Below are positions 8,213 through 16,451 of a DNA stretch of 64,000 nt, in pieces. The translations under genes were made by a program, and so were the position numbers. The notes beneath the pieces were generated by a model. It ran no database searches. It was not told the DNA's origin and saw only the letters and a program-made list of their open reading frames with translations. The first letter of the stretch is position 1. The number at the start of each line of letters is the position of its first letter. This DNA comes from Actinomycetospora lutea (GTDB taxonomy: Bacteria > Actinomycetota > Actinomycetes > Mycobacteriales > Pseudonocardiaceae). The stretch is taken from NCBI RefSeq assembly GCF_028737205.1, contig NZ_JAQZAL010000002.1, positions 62,001-126,000 of the forward strand, read 5' to 3'.

Positions 8213-9366
8213 GGGCCGTCCCCGACGCGCGGCAGGCAGGCCCGGACGACGAAGCCGCCCTCGTCGCCGTTGCCGAGGTGCACGTCGCCCCCGAGCAGGG
8301 CCACCCGCTCCGTGATCCCCCGCAACCCGTCACCGGTCTCGACCCGTCCGGGGACACCCCTCCCGTCGTCGGCGACCTCGAGCACCACCCGCGACGCGCC
8401 GACCTCGACCGTGACGTGCGCCCGGTCGGCCCCGGCGTGACGCAGCACGTTCGTCAGCGCCTCCTGGACCACGCGGTAGGCCGTCGTCGCGATGATCGCG
8501 GGGAGCCCGGAGGTGTCGCCACGGAGCCGGAGCTCGACCGGCACGCCGCTGCGGGACACGCCGTCGACCAGGGCCGGCAGCCGGTCCAGGCCCGCGGGCG
8601 GCTCGGAGCTCGGGGAGTCCCGTCGCAGCGTGGAGAGGGTGGCCCGCAGCTCGGTCATGGCGCCCGCGCCGGCGGCGCCGATGGCGGCCACCGCGGCGTG
8701 GGCCTGCGCCGTCTCGCCGTCGGTGAGGGCCTCGTCGGCGAGCGCGGCCTGCAGGCTCACCACCGACATCGTGTGCCCCAGGGAGTCGTGCAGCTCGCGG
8801 GCGATGCGCACGCGCTCGGCCTCGACCTGACGCGCGGCCTCGCGGGCCTGCTCCTCCTCGGCCTCGCGCGCCTGCCGGACGAGCTCCGCACGCAGTGCCC
8901 GCCTGCTGCGCACCGCGTCGCCGAGGGCGATGACGGCGACCATGAGCACCGCCTCGGCCCCCGCGTCGAAGCCCAGCACCGTGCCCACGTCGTCGCCCTC
9001 GGCGAGCCGCGCGACCACCGAGATCACGAGGAGGCCCGCCGCGACGGCGGCGGCCCCGAGCGCGTGTCCGCGCTCGGCGGTGGCGTAGAGCGCCGCGGCG
9101 GCCGGGGCGGCGAGGCCGATGGCCGGGAGGTCGATCACGTACCAGGCGACGAGGCCGAGCGCCGTCGCCAGCAGCACGGGGACCGGCCACGAGCGGCTGA
9201 GCAGCAGCAGGCCGCCGAAACCGAGCGCGAAGGCGTACGCCACGGCCTGGACGGCGGGGTCCGGGTCCGTGCTCCGACCGGCGTCGCCGACGATCGCGGC
9301 GGCGACGAGACACGACACCGCGACGGCCAGGACCGCGTCGGTCCGGGTGGGGCGAACGGCCTGCAC
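8209..9366 (-). CDS. Membrane sensor histidine kinase, HisKA_3 (DesK/NarX-like) type
   Basis: 385 residues. The first about 150 residues hold four to six hydrophobic helices and no recognisable extracellular sensor domain, suggesting sensing within the membrane or at its surface. A coiled linker (SRRALRAELVRQAREAEEEQAREA) leads to the dimerisation/phosphoacceptor helix ARELHDSLGHTMS with phospho-His193. The GHKL ATPase follows: N box YRVVQEALTNVLRHAGA, G1 box EVADDGRGVPG, and GDGLRGITERVALLGG. It is coupled to the response regulator at 7547-8212. The signal is unknown. Confidence 0.9.
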   Translation of the reverse strand: MQAVRPTRTDAVLAVAVSCLVAAAIVGDAGRSTDPDPAVQAVAYAFALGFGGLLLLSRSWPVPVLLATALGLVAWYVIDLPAIGLAAPAAAALYATAERGHALGAAAVAAGLLVISVVARLAEGDDVGTVLGFDAGAEAVLMVAVIALGDAVRSRRALRAELVRQAREAEEEQAREAARQVEAERVRIARELHDSLGHTMSVVSLQAALADEALTDGETAQAHAAVAAIGAAGAGAMTELRATLSTLRRDSPSSEPPAGLDRLPALVDGVSRSGVPVELRLRGDTSGLPAIIATTAYRVVQEALTNVLRHAGADRAHVTVEVGASRVVLEVADDGRGVPGRVETGDGLRGITERVALLGGDVHLGNGDEGGFVVRACLPRVGDGP

Positions 9367-9497
9367 GACGGCCGAGCCTAGAGCGGGACGGCGGGCCGGC
9401 GAAGACGCCGCGGAGCGACATCTGCCGGGGTCCGTGTACGTCGAGGAGCGACGGCGGTCGGGCGCCGGGGCGGCAGACCGGCGGGGCGCGCTCTCCC

Positions 9498-9503
9498 TAG
9501 CGT
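9498..9503 (+). promoter_or_regulatory. Candidate -10 hexamer for the 9540 gene
   Basis: TAGCGT lies in the 173-base spacer between the divergent sensor kinase and the membrane protein gene, about 36 bases before the GTG at 9540. The mRNA would have a leader of about 30 bases with a GGGAGGAACC ribosome-binding site. No convincing -35 box is visible. Confidence 0.4.
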
Positions 9504-9539
9504 CCTGAACCGTCCCCGCCGCCCGCCCCGGGAGGAACC

Positions 9540-10082
9540 GTGTCCCGCACGACCGTCACGACCATCGCGCTCGTCGTCTTCGCCTGGGCGGCCCTGCTGT
9601 CCTTCGGGGGCGTGGCCGCCGAGACCGTCATGCTCTACCCCAACATCTTCGCCGACCCGCCCGCGTCGCTGGACCGGGCGCGGGAGTTCCTCGTCGCGGG
9701 AGGCCCCAGCGACTACTTCCCCCCGCTGGGCGCCACCGTGGTGCTGGTCGGCCTCGTCGCGGTGGTGGCGACCCGGCGCGACCCCCGCGTGCGCTGGTGG
9801 GTGGGCGCCGCGCTGGCGGTCTTCGTCGCCGCCGAGTTCCTCTTCTCCGCGGCGTTCTTCTGGCCGCGCAACGAGATCATGTTCGTCGACCCGCCCGGCA
9901 CGCACACCGCGGAGTACCTGCGCCAGGTGGCCGCCGAGTTCGTCGCCGGCCACCGGGTCCGCCTCGCGGGCGGCGCCGTCACCTCGGTGCTCGCGTTCAC
10001 CGCGCTGCTCCGTCATGTGCGCGCCTCCGCGGCCGCCGACACGTCCGGCGAGGCGCCCGCCCGCGCGACGGCCCCCCGGTGA
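9540..10082 (+). CDS. Four-helix integral membrane protein, unknown function
   Basis: 180 residues, GTG start preceded by GGGAGGAACC. Hydrophobic segments at about 7-30, 62-80, 88-108 and 140-158 predict four membrane helices. A distinctive acidic/aromatic loop (ETVMLYPNIFADPPASLDRAREFL) follows helix 1, and FFWPRNEIMFVDPPGTH follows helix 3; the overall plan recalls small DUF1772-like membrane proteins, but I do not claim membership. The C-terminal about 20 residues are polar and Ala-rich. It overlaps the next gene by 4 bases and faces the two-component system, which may control it. Confidence 0.65.
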   Translation: MSRTTVTTIALVVFAWAALLSFGGVAAETVMLYPNIFADPPASLDRAREFLVAGGPSDYFPPLGATVVLVGLVAVVATRRDPRVRWWVGAALAVFVAAEFLFSAAFFWPRNEIMFVDPPGTHTAEYLRQVAAEFVAGHRVRLAGGAVTSVLAFTALLRHVRASAAADTSGEAPARATAPR

Positions 10083-10540
10083 GCGCCCCCCGTCGGGCCC
10101 TCGGCTTCGGGTGGCCGGTCCTGGTGCTGCTCGCCGCGCTCGCCGCCCCGCGGGTCGTGCTGCACGATCTCGGGGTCGTCGAGGAGGGCACGCTCGTGAA
10201 CGGGCTGCTCGTGGTCGTCCCCCCGGCGTGCTGGATCGCCGCGGTGGTCTGGCGGCGGCCCCGGCGGCCGTTCCTCACCGTCGTCGTCATCGGCGCCCTC
10301 TACGGCGTGCTCCTCGCCGCCGGTCACCAGCTGCTGTGGGACGCCGCGTTCCCCGGCGGTCCGCCGACCGTCGGCCGGCTCGACCCCGCCACCGGTGCCG
10401 CCGTCCTCCGCACCGCCGCGGCCGTCTCCAGCCTGGTCACCGGCACCCTCGTCGGGGTCGTCGCGGGCGCGGTCGCGCTCCTGCTCACCCGGCTCGTGCG
10501 CACCGAGCTGGAGGCCGACCGTCCGGCGCCGTCGTCGTGA
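10079..10540 (+). CDS. Small integral membrane protein, unknown function
   Basis: 153 residues from a GTG at 10079 that overlaps the upstream stop (GTGA), which fixes the start. Four hydrophobic segments (about 9-25, 38-55, 63-82 and 116-142) are separated by short loops; helices 1-2 are linked by RVVLHDLGVVEEGTLVNG. No catalytic motif or named family is recognised. It is presumably co-translated with the preceding membrane protein, and the two may form a heteromer. Confidence 0.62.
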   Translation: MSAPRRALGFGWPVLVLLAALAAPRVVLHDLGVVEEGTLVNGLLVVVPPACWIAAVVWRRPRRPFLTVVVIGALYGVLLAAGHQLLWDAAFPGGPPTVGRLDPATGAAVLRTAAAVSSLVTGTLVGVVAGAVALLLTRLVRTELEADRPAPSS

Positions 10541-10594
10541 GCACGGCCGCGTCGTTCCCGTCCCGACCCGACCCGACCCGAGGAGGATCGGTCG

Positions 10595-11110
10595 ATGTCC
10601 GAGACGCTCCACCTGCCCACCGGTGAGACGATCACCATCCGCGCGTCCGGCCGCCGCGGCGGCCCCGTGTTCGAGGTGGACGCGCTCCTGCCCGCGGGCC
10701 TGTCCGGGCCGCCCCGCCACCGCCACCGCGCCCAGACCGAGGCCTTCACCGTGCTCGAGGGACGGCTCCGGGTCCACGTCGGTGCCGATCGCCACGACCT
10801 GGGGCCCGGCCGGACCGCGAGGGTCCCGCCCCAGGTGGTGCACACCTTCTCCAACCCGTTCGACGAGCCCGCCCGTATCCGGATGCGGGAGACCCCGGCC
10901 GGCCCGCTGGAGGAACAGTTCCGCGCGCTCGCCCGCGGCGGACGGTTCCCGCCCCTCGGTGAGCTGGCCGCGATCAACGTCCGACACGACCTGTCGTTCG
11001 CGCTGCACGGCATCCCCGAGGCCGTGCAGCGACCGCTCTGGCGGCTGCTCGCCCGGCTGCACGCCCGGCTGCACGCCCGGCTGCACGCTCAGCGGTCGTC
11101 CTCGCCGTAG
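10595..11110 (+). CDS. Cupin-domain protein
   Basis: 171 residues, ATG start preceded by GAGGAGGATC. The cupin core has motif 1 (PPRHRHRAQTEAFTVLEGRLRV, with His, His and Glu metal ligands) and motif 2 (RVPPQVVHTFSNPFDEPARI, with the fourth His), so a divalent-metal-binding beta-barrel is likely; activity is unknown (dioxygenase, isomerase or sensory roles all occur in this fold). The last about 20 residues are unusual: a 12-base tandem repeat encodes RLHA units and runs into the end of the convergent pafC gene, overlapping it by 22 bases. It probably belongs with the two membrane protein genes upstream (54-base gap). Confidence 0.78.
   Translation: MSETLHLPTGETITIRASGRRGGPVFEVDALLPAGLSGPPRHRHRAQTEAFTVLEGRLRVHVGADRHDLGPGRTARVPPQVVHTFSNPFDEPARIRMRETPAGPLEEQFRALARGGRFPPLGELAAINVRHDLSFALHGIPEAVQRPLWRLLARLHARLHARLHAQRSSSP
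11042..11089. repeat. 12-bp tandem repeat, four copies, at the cupin/pafC 3' junction
   Basis: The unit CGGCTGCACGCC occurs four times in a row (first copy with one change, CGGCTGCTCGCC; last copy ending in T). It encodes ARLHARLHARLH at the end of the cupin protein and its last base is also the last base of the pafC stop codon. Copy-number change would alter the cupin tail without breaking frame. Confidence 0.85.
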
Positions 11111-12084
11111 GCGGCCAGGGCCTCGCGCGCGCGGGCCCGGCGCGCCTCGATCAGGTCCGGCGGTGCCAGGACGTCGACGGCGTCGCCCAGGCCGAGCAGC
11201 AGGCGCACCATCCAGTCGCGGTCGCCGTAGCGCATCGTCACGCGCGCCGACCCGTCGTCGTCGGCGTGCAGGTCCTCGACCGGGTAGTACTCCGCCACCC
11301 AGCGGGCCGCCGGGTGCAGGACGAGCGCGGCGACGAACGCGCCGTCGTCGGGGCGCAGGAGGTCCTCCCCCGACCCCTCGCGGCCCCGGGTGCCCGGGGG
11401 CGGGGCGGAGGGCTCGTCGAGGACCTCGGCGTCGTCGACCCGGTCGAGCCGGAACAGCCGCACGCCCTCGGCCCGCCGGCACCACGCCTCGAGGTAGGCG
11501 GAGGCGTCGACGAGCAGCAGGCGCATCGGGTCGACCACGCGGCGCCCGACGGCGTCGCGGGACGCCGAGTAGTAGGTCAGCCGCAGGGCCCGGCCGGTCT
11601 CGACGGCCCGGCGCACGGCGTCCTCGGCGCGCCCGGGCCGGCGCCCCAGCCCGACGGCCACGCCGCCCTCGCCCGCGGGCTCGACGACGTCGGAGGGGCC
11701 CGCGCCGACGCGGCCGGCGGCGTCCTCGATCTTCGCCAGCGCCCGCTGGACGGCGTCGGCGTCGACCATCCCCGGGGCGTCGGCGAGCGCGCGCAGCGCG
11801 ACGGCGAGGGTGGCCGCCTCGGCGCCCGACAGCCGCAGGGGACGGCGCATGCCGGCGTCGAACGTGACCGTCACCGTGTCGCCCTCGAACGACAGGTCGA
11901 CCAGGTCGCCCGGGCCGTAGCCCGGCAGCCCGCACATCCACAGCAGCTCGAGGTCGCGGCGCAGCTGGGCCTCGGGCACCCCGAAGTCCGCGGCCGCCTC
12001 GGCGACGGCGATGCCGGGGCGCGCCAGCAGGTAGGGCACGAGCGTGAGCAGGCGCGGCAGCCGCTCGGACACACCGGCGGTCAC
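11089..12084 (-). CDS. pafC: WYL-domain transcriptional regulator PafC
   Basis: 331 residues, GTG start overlapping the pafB stop (GTGA). An N-terminal winged helix (SERLPRLLTLVPYLLARPGIAVAEAAADFGVPEAQLRRDLELLWMC, broken here only by annotation) is followed by the WYL domain, seen as LRLTYYSASRDAVGRRVVDP and YLEAWCRRAEGVRLFRLDRV, and a WCX-like C-terminus. In mycobacteria PafB and PafC form a heterodimer that activates LexA/RecA-independent DNA-damage genes; WYL domains sense a nucleic-acid ligand in related regulators. It is 3' in a pafB-pafC pair and converges on the cupin gene. Confidence 0.9.
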   Translation of the reverse strand: MTAGVSERLPRLLTLVPYLLARPGIAVAEAAADFGVPEAQLRRDLELLWMCGLPGYGPGDLVDLSFEGDTVTVTFDAGMRRPLRLSGAEAATLAVALRALADAPGMVDADAVQRALAKIEDAAGRVGAGPSDVVEPAGEGGVAVGLGRRPGRAEDAVRRAVETGRALRLTYYSASRDAVGRRVVDPMRLLLVDASAYLEAWCRRAEGVRLFRLDRVDDAEVLDEPSAPPPGTRGREGSGEDLLRPDDGAFVAALVLHPAARWVAEYYPVEDLHADDDGSARVTMRYGDRDWMVRLLLGLGDAVDVLAPPDLIEARRARAREALAAYGEDDR

Positions 12085-13064
12085 CGGACGCTCCCCGTCT
12101 CCAGGGTGGCGAGCGTCCCCCGCAGCAGCGCCACCACGGCCTTGCGCAGCTCCGGCGGGTCGAGCACGACGGCGTCGGGCCCGTAGGCGGCCACCCACCG
12201 GGCCGCGGTGTCGACGCGCGAGAGGTCGATCTCGACGACGTCCGGGTCGCCCCCCGGATCGGGCCGCGACCCGCGCCGCAGCCCCTCGGCCCGCCCGGGC
12301 ACGAGCCGGACGCGCGCCGTGCCCGACGGCGGCGGCGGTCCGGCGGAGGCGGCGACCAGGGCGACGAGGTCGACGCCCGCGGGCGGGGAGACCGCGCCCC
12401 GCGCACCGATGGCGCGCACGTCGTCGCCGATGCGCGAGAGCCGGAAGCAGCGCACGTCGGCGCGGTCGCGGTCGTGGCCGACCAGGTACCAGCGCCCCCG
12501 CCACGACACGACGCCCCACGGCTCCACGGTGCGGGTGCGGGCCTCGGCCGTGGGGTTCGACCGGTGGGTGAAGGTGACGACGCGGCCGGCCCGGCTGGCC
12601 GCGAGCAGGGGCGCGAACGCCGGCTCGGCGGCCTGCAGTCGCGGCTGGACCGCGGACGCGGCGTCCGGGTCGACCGCGATCCCGGCCGCCCGCAGCTTCT
12701 GCAGCGCCGAGCGCGCCGCGCCCGCCAGCGCCGGCGAGTCCCACAGCCGCGCGGCGAGCGCGACCGCGGTGGCCTCGTCCGGGGCCAGGTCGATGTCGGG
12801 CAGCTCGTAGTCGCCCCGGGCGATCCGGTAGCCGTCGACGGGCTCGGCCATCGTCGAGCGCCCGGTCTCGAGCGGGACCCCGAGCTCGCGCAGCTCGGCC
12901 TTGTCGCGCTCGAACATCCGGAAGAACGCCTCGTCGGAGGCGACGTCCGCGTAGCCGGGCACCGTGGCACGGATGCGCTCGGCGCTGAGGTACTGGCGCG
13001 TCGAGAGCAGGCAGAGCACCAGGTTGACCAGGCGTTCGGCGCGCGCGGACGGGCTGGTCGTCAC
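12081..13064 (-). CDS. pafB: WYL-domain transcriptional regulator PafB
   Basis: 327 residues from a GTG at 13064 (MTTSPSARAERLVNLVLCLL). The N-terminal winged helix (RQYLSAERIRATVPGYADVASDEAFFRMFERDKAELRELGV) has the typical PafB/DeoR pattern; the WYL domain shows VEPWGVVSWRGRWYLVGHDR and CFRLSRI, and a WCX domain ends the protein. It partners PafC, to which it is translationally coupled. In mycobacteria pafA, pafB and pafC are adjacent; here a kinase gene (13120-14889) separates pafB from pafA, so the regulator pair may be transcribed with the kinase. Confidence 0.9.
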   Translation of the reverse strand: MTTSPSARAERLVNLVLCLLSTRQYLSAERIRATVPGYADVASDEAFFRMFERDKAELRELGVPLETGRSTMAEPVDGYRIARGDYELPDIDLAPDEATAVALAARLWDSPALAGAARSALQKLRAAGIAVDPDAASAVQPRLQAAEPAFAPLLAASRAGRVVTFTHRSNPTAEARTRTVEPWGVVSWRGRWYLVGHDRDRADVRCFRLSRIGDDVRAIGARGAVSPPAGVDLVALVAASAGPPPPSGTARVRLVPGRAEGLRRGSRPDPGGDPDVVEIDLSRVDTAARWVAAYGPDAVVLDPPELRKAVVALLRGTLATLETGSVR

Positions 13065-13119
13065 GCGCGAGAGCCTACCGAGGTCTCGCCCAGGTGTTCG
13101 AACGCCGGGGCCCGGCGCG

Positions 13120-14889
13120 TCAACTCGAGTCGCTGCTGCGCTCGGCGTGCTGGATGCGCACCTGGCCGTCGTCGTCCTGGTCGACCTCGAAGCGGTAGTT
13201 CTCGCGGCTGGTCCGCCCGCTCGCGGTGGTGAACTCGATGTCGGCGGTGACGGTGTCGCCGCGCACCGCGACGTTCGACGTCCGCACCTCGCGGATCCCC
13301 GACCAGAACCGCTGGTAGCCGCCGTAGCCGCCCGACTCGTCCTGCGCCCGCTCCGACAGCCGGCTCCAGGCGCGGTCGAGGTCGCCGGGCAGGGCCGCGT
13401 AGTAGTCGACGACGACCGCGGCCGGGTCGCCCGGCGGCGCGGGGTCGGCCGGCGAGAGCGGCGCCGCCACGCTGGGGGTCGGGACCGCCCCGACCGGCGG
13501 GACCGAGGCGGGGGCCGCGGAGGTCGGGGCGGCGACCGACGGCGGCGGCGCCGCGACCGTGCCGCTCCCGGCCGTGGCGGCCACCCCGATGCCGATGCCG
13601 CCGCCGAGCACGACCGCCGCCGCCGCGGCCACCGCCGCGAGCCGCCGGGGCGAGGGCCGCCGCGACGGGCGGCTGCGGTCGGAACCGGTGGTGCGGGTGG
13701 GCGCGGCGGCCGCGCCGGGACGGGCCAGCGACGACGCCGCACCGGCGGCGGACGGCCCGCTGATCCGCCGGGCGTCGGCGGCGGGCACCGGCCCTTCGGG
13801 ATCGATCCCGTCGGGCGCGGGCGCGCCGGCCGCCGCGGCACCCACGACGGCGCCGAGGGGCAGGTCGGCCGTGCCGGTCGGGCGCGGGGCGGGGACGTCG
13901 ACCTCCGGACCCGCCTCGGTAGCGGTCGCGGCGGGCGCCGGGATGAACGGCGTCGTGCCGGCGCGGGAGCGCAGGGCGCGTTCGACGGCGCCGACCGCGG
14001 GCCGGTGGGCCGGATCGAGGCGCAGCATCGCGGCGAGCGGGCGCCCCAGCACCCCGGCGCGCTCGGCCGGGCGCAGCCGGCCCTCGGCCATCGCGTGCAG
14101 GACGGCGAGGGTGTTGTCGTGGTGCCCGCAGACGAGCTGGTTCTCCACGGCGGCGTAGAGCGTGGCGCCCAGGGAGAACACGTCGGAGGCGGGCGACGGG
14201 TCACCGCCGCGCGCGACCTCGGGGGCGAAGTAGCCCGGCGTGCCCGCGACCATCCCGCCGCCGGTGGAGGTCGTGTCCCACGTGGCGCGTGAGACCCCGA
14301 AGTCGGTGATCTTGGCGACGCCCTCGTCGGTGATCAGGACGTTGCCGGGCTTGATGTCGCCGTGGACGATGCCCGCCTCGTGCACCGCGCCGAGCGCCTC
14401 GGCCACCTGGGCGCCGATCCACGCGGCCTCGGAGGGCTCGAGCGGGCCCTGCTCGGCGAGCACCGCGGCCAGCGAGCGCGAGGGCAGGTACTCCATGACG
14501 AGCCACGGCCCGCGCCCCGAGCCCTGGTCGTCGTCCAGCACGACGTCGAACACCGCGATCGCGCGCGGGTGCACCACGCGCGCGGCGATCCGGCCCTCGC
14601 GCATGGCCCGGGTGCGGGCGACCCGCTCCTCGGTGTCGTCGCGGTACCCGCGCGCGGCGAGCTGCTTGATCGCCACCGTGCGGCGTAGCCGGCGGTCCCA
14701 GGCGGTGAACACCACGCCCATGGCGCCGGCCCCGATGCACTCCCCGATCCGGTAGCGGCCGCCGAGCACCGTGCCCACGACCGACGTGTCGACCGGGACC
14801 GGTGCGGCCCCTTCGATCGTGCCGGGGTGCAGCGTGCTCGGCGCCGCGACGGGGCCGTGCAGGCGGGAGGTGCGGGGCTGGTGCTGCAT
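13120..14889 (-). CDS. Membrane Ser/Thr protein kinase of non-RD type with NTF2-like outer domain
   Basis: 589 residues from the ATG at 14889. The Hanks kinase domain has the Gly loop GAGAMGVV (53-60), VAIK with Lys75, MEYLPSRSL hinge, HGDIKPGN (His176-Gly177-Asp178) in place of HRD, and DFG (196-198) with TPGYFAPE. A Pro/Ala-rich linker precedes one membrane helix (about 415-437, LAAVAAAAAVVLGGGIGIGV). The outer part is a Pro-rich spacer and a domain of about 100 residues (VVVDYYAALPGDLDRAWSRLS ... to EVDQDDDGQVRIQHAE) resembling NTF2/SnoaL-like folds, not PASTA repeats. It lies 91 bases downstream of pafA and 55 bases upstream of pafB on the same strand. Targets are unknown; the Pup machinery or PafBC are candidates by position only. 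Confidence 0.88.
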   Translation of the reverse strand: MQHQPRTSRLHGPVAAPSTLHPGTIEGAAPVPVDTSVVGTVLGGRYRIGECIGAGAMGVVFTAWDRRLRRTVAIKQLAARGYRDDTEERVARTRAMREGRIAARVVHPRAIAVFDVVLDDDQGSGRGPWLVMEYLPSRSLAAVLAEQGPLEPSEAAWIGAQVAEALGAVHEAGIVHGDIKPGNVLITDEGVAKITDFGVSRATWDTTSTGGGMVAGTPGYFAPEVARGGDPSPASDVFSLGATLYAAVENQLVCGHHDNTLAVLHAMAEGRLRPAERAGVLGRPLAAMLRLDPAHRPAVGAVERALRSRAGTTPFIPAPAATATEAGPEVDVPAPRPTGTADLPLGAVVGAAAAGAPAPDGIDPEGPVPAADARRISGPSAAGAASSLARPGAAAAPTRTTGSDRSRPSRRPSPRRLAAVAAAAAVVLGGGIGIGVAATAGSGTVAAPPPSVAAPTSAAPASVPPVGAVPTPSVAAPLSPADPAPPGDPAAVVVDYYAALPGDLDRAWSRLSERAQDESGGYGGYQRFWSGIREVRTSNVAVRGDTVTADIEFTTASGRTSRENYRFEVDQDDDGQVRIQHAERSSDSS

Positions 14890-14980
14890 CGAGTTCTCGT
14901 GCCGTCCTCGGCGTCGTCGGTCAGTGCGCGTTCGTGAGTACCTCGTGCGCCCCTGACGCACGCCGCCGACGTGGCCTCCG

Positions 14981-16339
14981 TTACAAGGTCGCGATCAGCC
15001 GGTCCACACGTTCGTCGACGGCGCGGAAGGGATCCTTGCAGAGGACGGTTCGCTGGGCCTGGTCGTTCAGTTTGAGGTGCACCCAATCCACTGTGAAGTC
15101 CCTCCCGGCGGCCTGGGCGGCGGCGATGAAGTCGCCGCGCAGCTTCGCGCGGGTGCTCTGGGGCGGGGTGTCCTTGGCCGCCTCGATCTCGCCGTCGTCG
15201 GTGACGCGGTCGACCATGTCCTTGCGCTGCAGCAGGTCGAACACGCCGCGACCCCGCCGGATGTCGTGGTAGGCGAGGTCGAGCTGGGCCACGCGGGGGC
15301 TCGAGAGGCCGAGGTCGTTGCGTGAGCGGTAGCGCTGGACCAGCCGGTGCTTGATCGCCCAGTCGATCTCGCGGTCGATCAGCGAGAGGTCCTGGCGCTC
15401 GACGGCGTCGAGGGTGCGGCCCCAGAGCTCGACGACGCGGTCGGTGACCGGGTCGGAACCGCGGCGCGCCACGTGCTCGACGGCCCGCGCGTGGTACTCG
15501 CGCTGGATGTCCAGCGCGCTCGCCTCGCGGCCCCCGGCCAGGCGGACCGGGCGGCGCCCGGAGAGGTCGTGGCTGATCTCGCGGATGGCGCGGATCGGGT
15601 TGTCGAGCGTGAAGTCCCGGAACTGCACGCCCTGCTCGATCATCTCGAGCACGAGGTGGGTGGTGCCCACCTTGAGCAGCGTGGTGACCTCGGACATGTT
15701 CGAGTCGCCGACGATGACGTGCAGGCGCCGGTAGCGCTCGGCGTCGGCGTGGGGCTCGTCACGGGTGTTGATGATGGGGCGCGACCGGGTGGTCGCCGAG
15801 GAGACGCCCTCCCAGATGTGCTCGGCGCGCTGCGACAGGCAGAACACGGCACCCCGCGGCGTCTGCAGCACCTTGCCGGCGCCGGCGATGAGCTGGCGCG
15901 TCACGAGGAAGGGCAGCAGGACGTCGGCGATCCGCGAGAACTCGCCGGAGCGGCCCACCAGGTAGTTCTCGTGGCAGCCGTAGGAGTTGCCCGCCGAGTC
16001 GGTGTTGTTCTTGAACAGGAAGATGTCGCCGCCGATGCCCTCGTCGGCGAGGCGCCGCTCGGCGTCGAGCAGGAGGTCCTCGAGGATCCGCTCCCCCGCC
16101 TTGTCGTGGGCGACGAGCTGGGTCAGCGAGTCGCACTCCGCGGTGGCGTACTCGGGATGGCTGCCGACGTCGAGGTAGAGCCGCGAGCCGTTGCGGAGGA
16201 ACACGTTCGACGAGCGTCCCCAGGAGACGACCCGGCGGAACAGGTAGCGGGCCACCTCGTCGGGCGAGAGGCGTCGCTGGCCGTGGAAGGTGCAGGTGAC
16301 ACCGAACTCGGTCTCGACCCCGTAAATCCTCCGCTGCAT
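14981..16339 (-). CDS. pafA: Pup-protein ligase PafA
   Basis: 452 residues, the same length as the mycobacterial enzyme. [13 protein letters not shown] carries the metal-binding Glu9; [13 protein letters not shown] carries Asp57, the base that activates the target lysine; [31 protein letters not shown] and [12 protein letters not shown] are nucleotide/Mg and Pup-groove signatures. The C-terminal small domain ends [23 protein letters not shown]. PafA joins the gamma-carboxylate of Pup's C-terminal Glu to substrate lysines using ATP. I chose the ATG at 16339, not the GTG-type start three codons upstream, because MQRRI is the family N-terminus and a TAGGGT hexamer ends 7 bases before it. Confidence 0.97.
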   Translation of the reverse strand: MQRRIYGVETEFGVTCTFHGQRRLSPDEVARYLFRRVVSWGRSSNVFLRNGSRLYLDVGSHPEYATAECDSLTQLVAHDKAGERILEDLLLDAERRLADEGIGGDIFLFKNNTDSAGNSYGCHENYLVGRSGEFSRIADVLLPFLVTRQLIAGAGKVLQTPRGAVFCLSQRAEHIWEGVSSATTRSRPIINTRDEPHADAERYRRLHVIVGDSNMSEVTTLLKVGTTHLVLEMIEQGVQFRDFTLDNPIRAIREISHDLSGRRPVRLAGGREASALDIQREYHARAVEHVARRGSDPVTDRVVELWGRTLDAVERQDLSLIDREIDWAIKHRLVQRYRSRNDLGLSSPRVAQLDLAYHDIRRGRGVFDLLQRKDMVDRVTDDGEIEAAKDTPPQSTRAKLRGDFIAAAQAAGRDFTVDWVHLKLNDQAQRTVLCKDPFRAVDERVDRLIATL

Positions 16340-16346
16340 GCGCACC

Positions 16347-16352
16347 ACCCTA
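16347..16352 (-). promoter_or_regulatory. -10 hexamer of pafA, leaderless configuration
   Basis: On the minus strand TAGGGT is followed by 7 bases and then the pafA ATG. In actinobacteria a TANNNT hexamer at this distance places the transcription start on the A of the start codon, and no ribosome-binding site is visible. Confidence 0.65.
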
Positions 16353-16439
16353 AGCCAGCGACGGGCTCGATGAGGCCTCTCCGGCGTGCCGGGTCACCCG
16401 CCGTCACGGGCCATGACGAACCGCGCCACCCCCGATCAC

Positions 16440-16445
16440 TACGGT
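16440..16445 (+). promoter_or_regulatory. -10 hexamer of the first PAP2-DAGK gene, leaderless configuration
   Basis: TACGGT is followed by 6 bases and the GTG at 16452. This placement is the reason for choosing that GTG as the start over the in-frame ATG at 16413. Confidence 0.55.
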
Positions 16446-16451
16446 CGTGCC

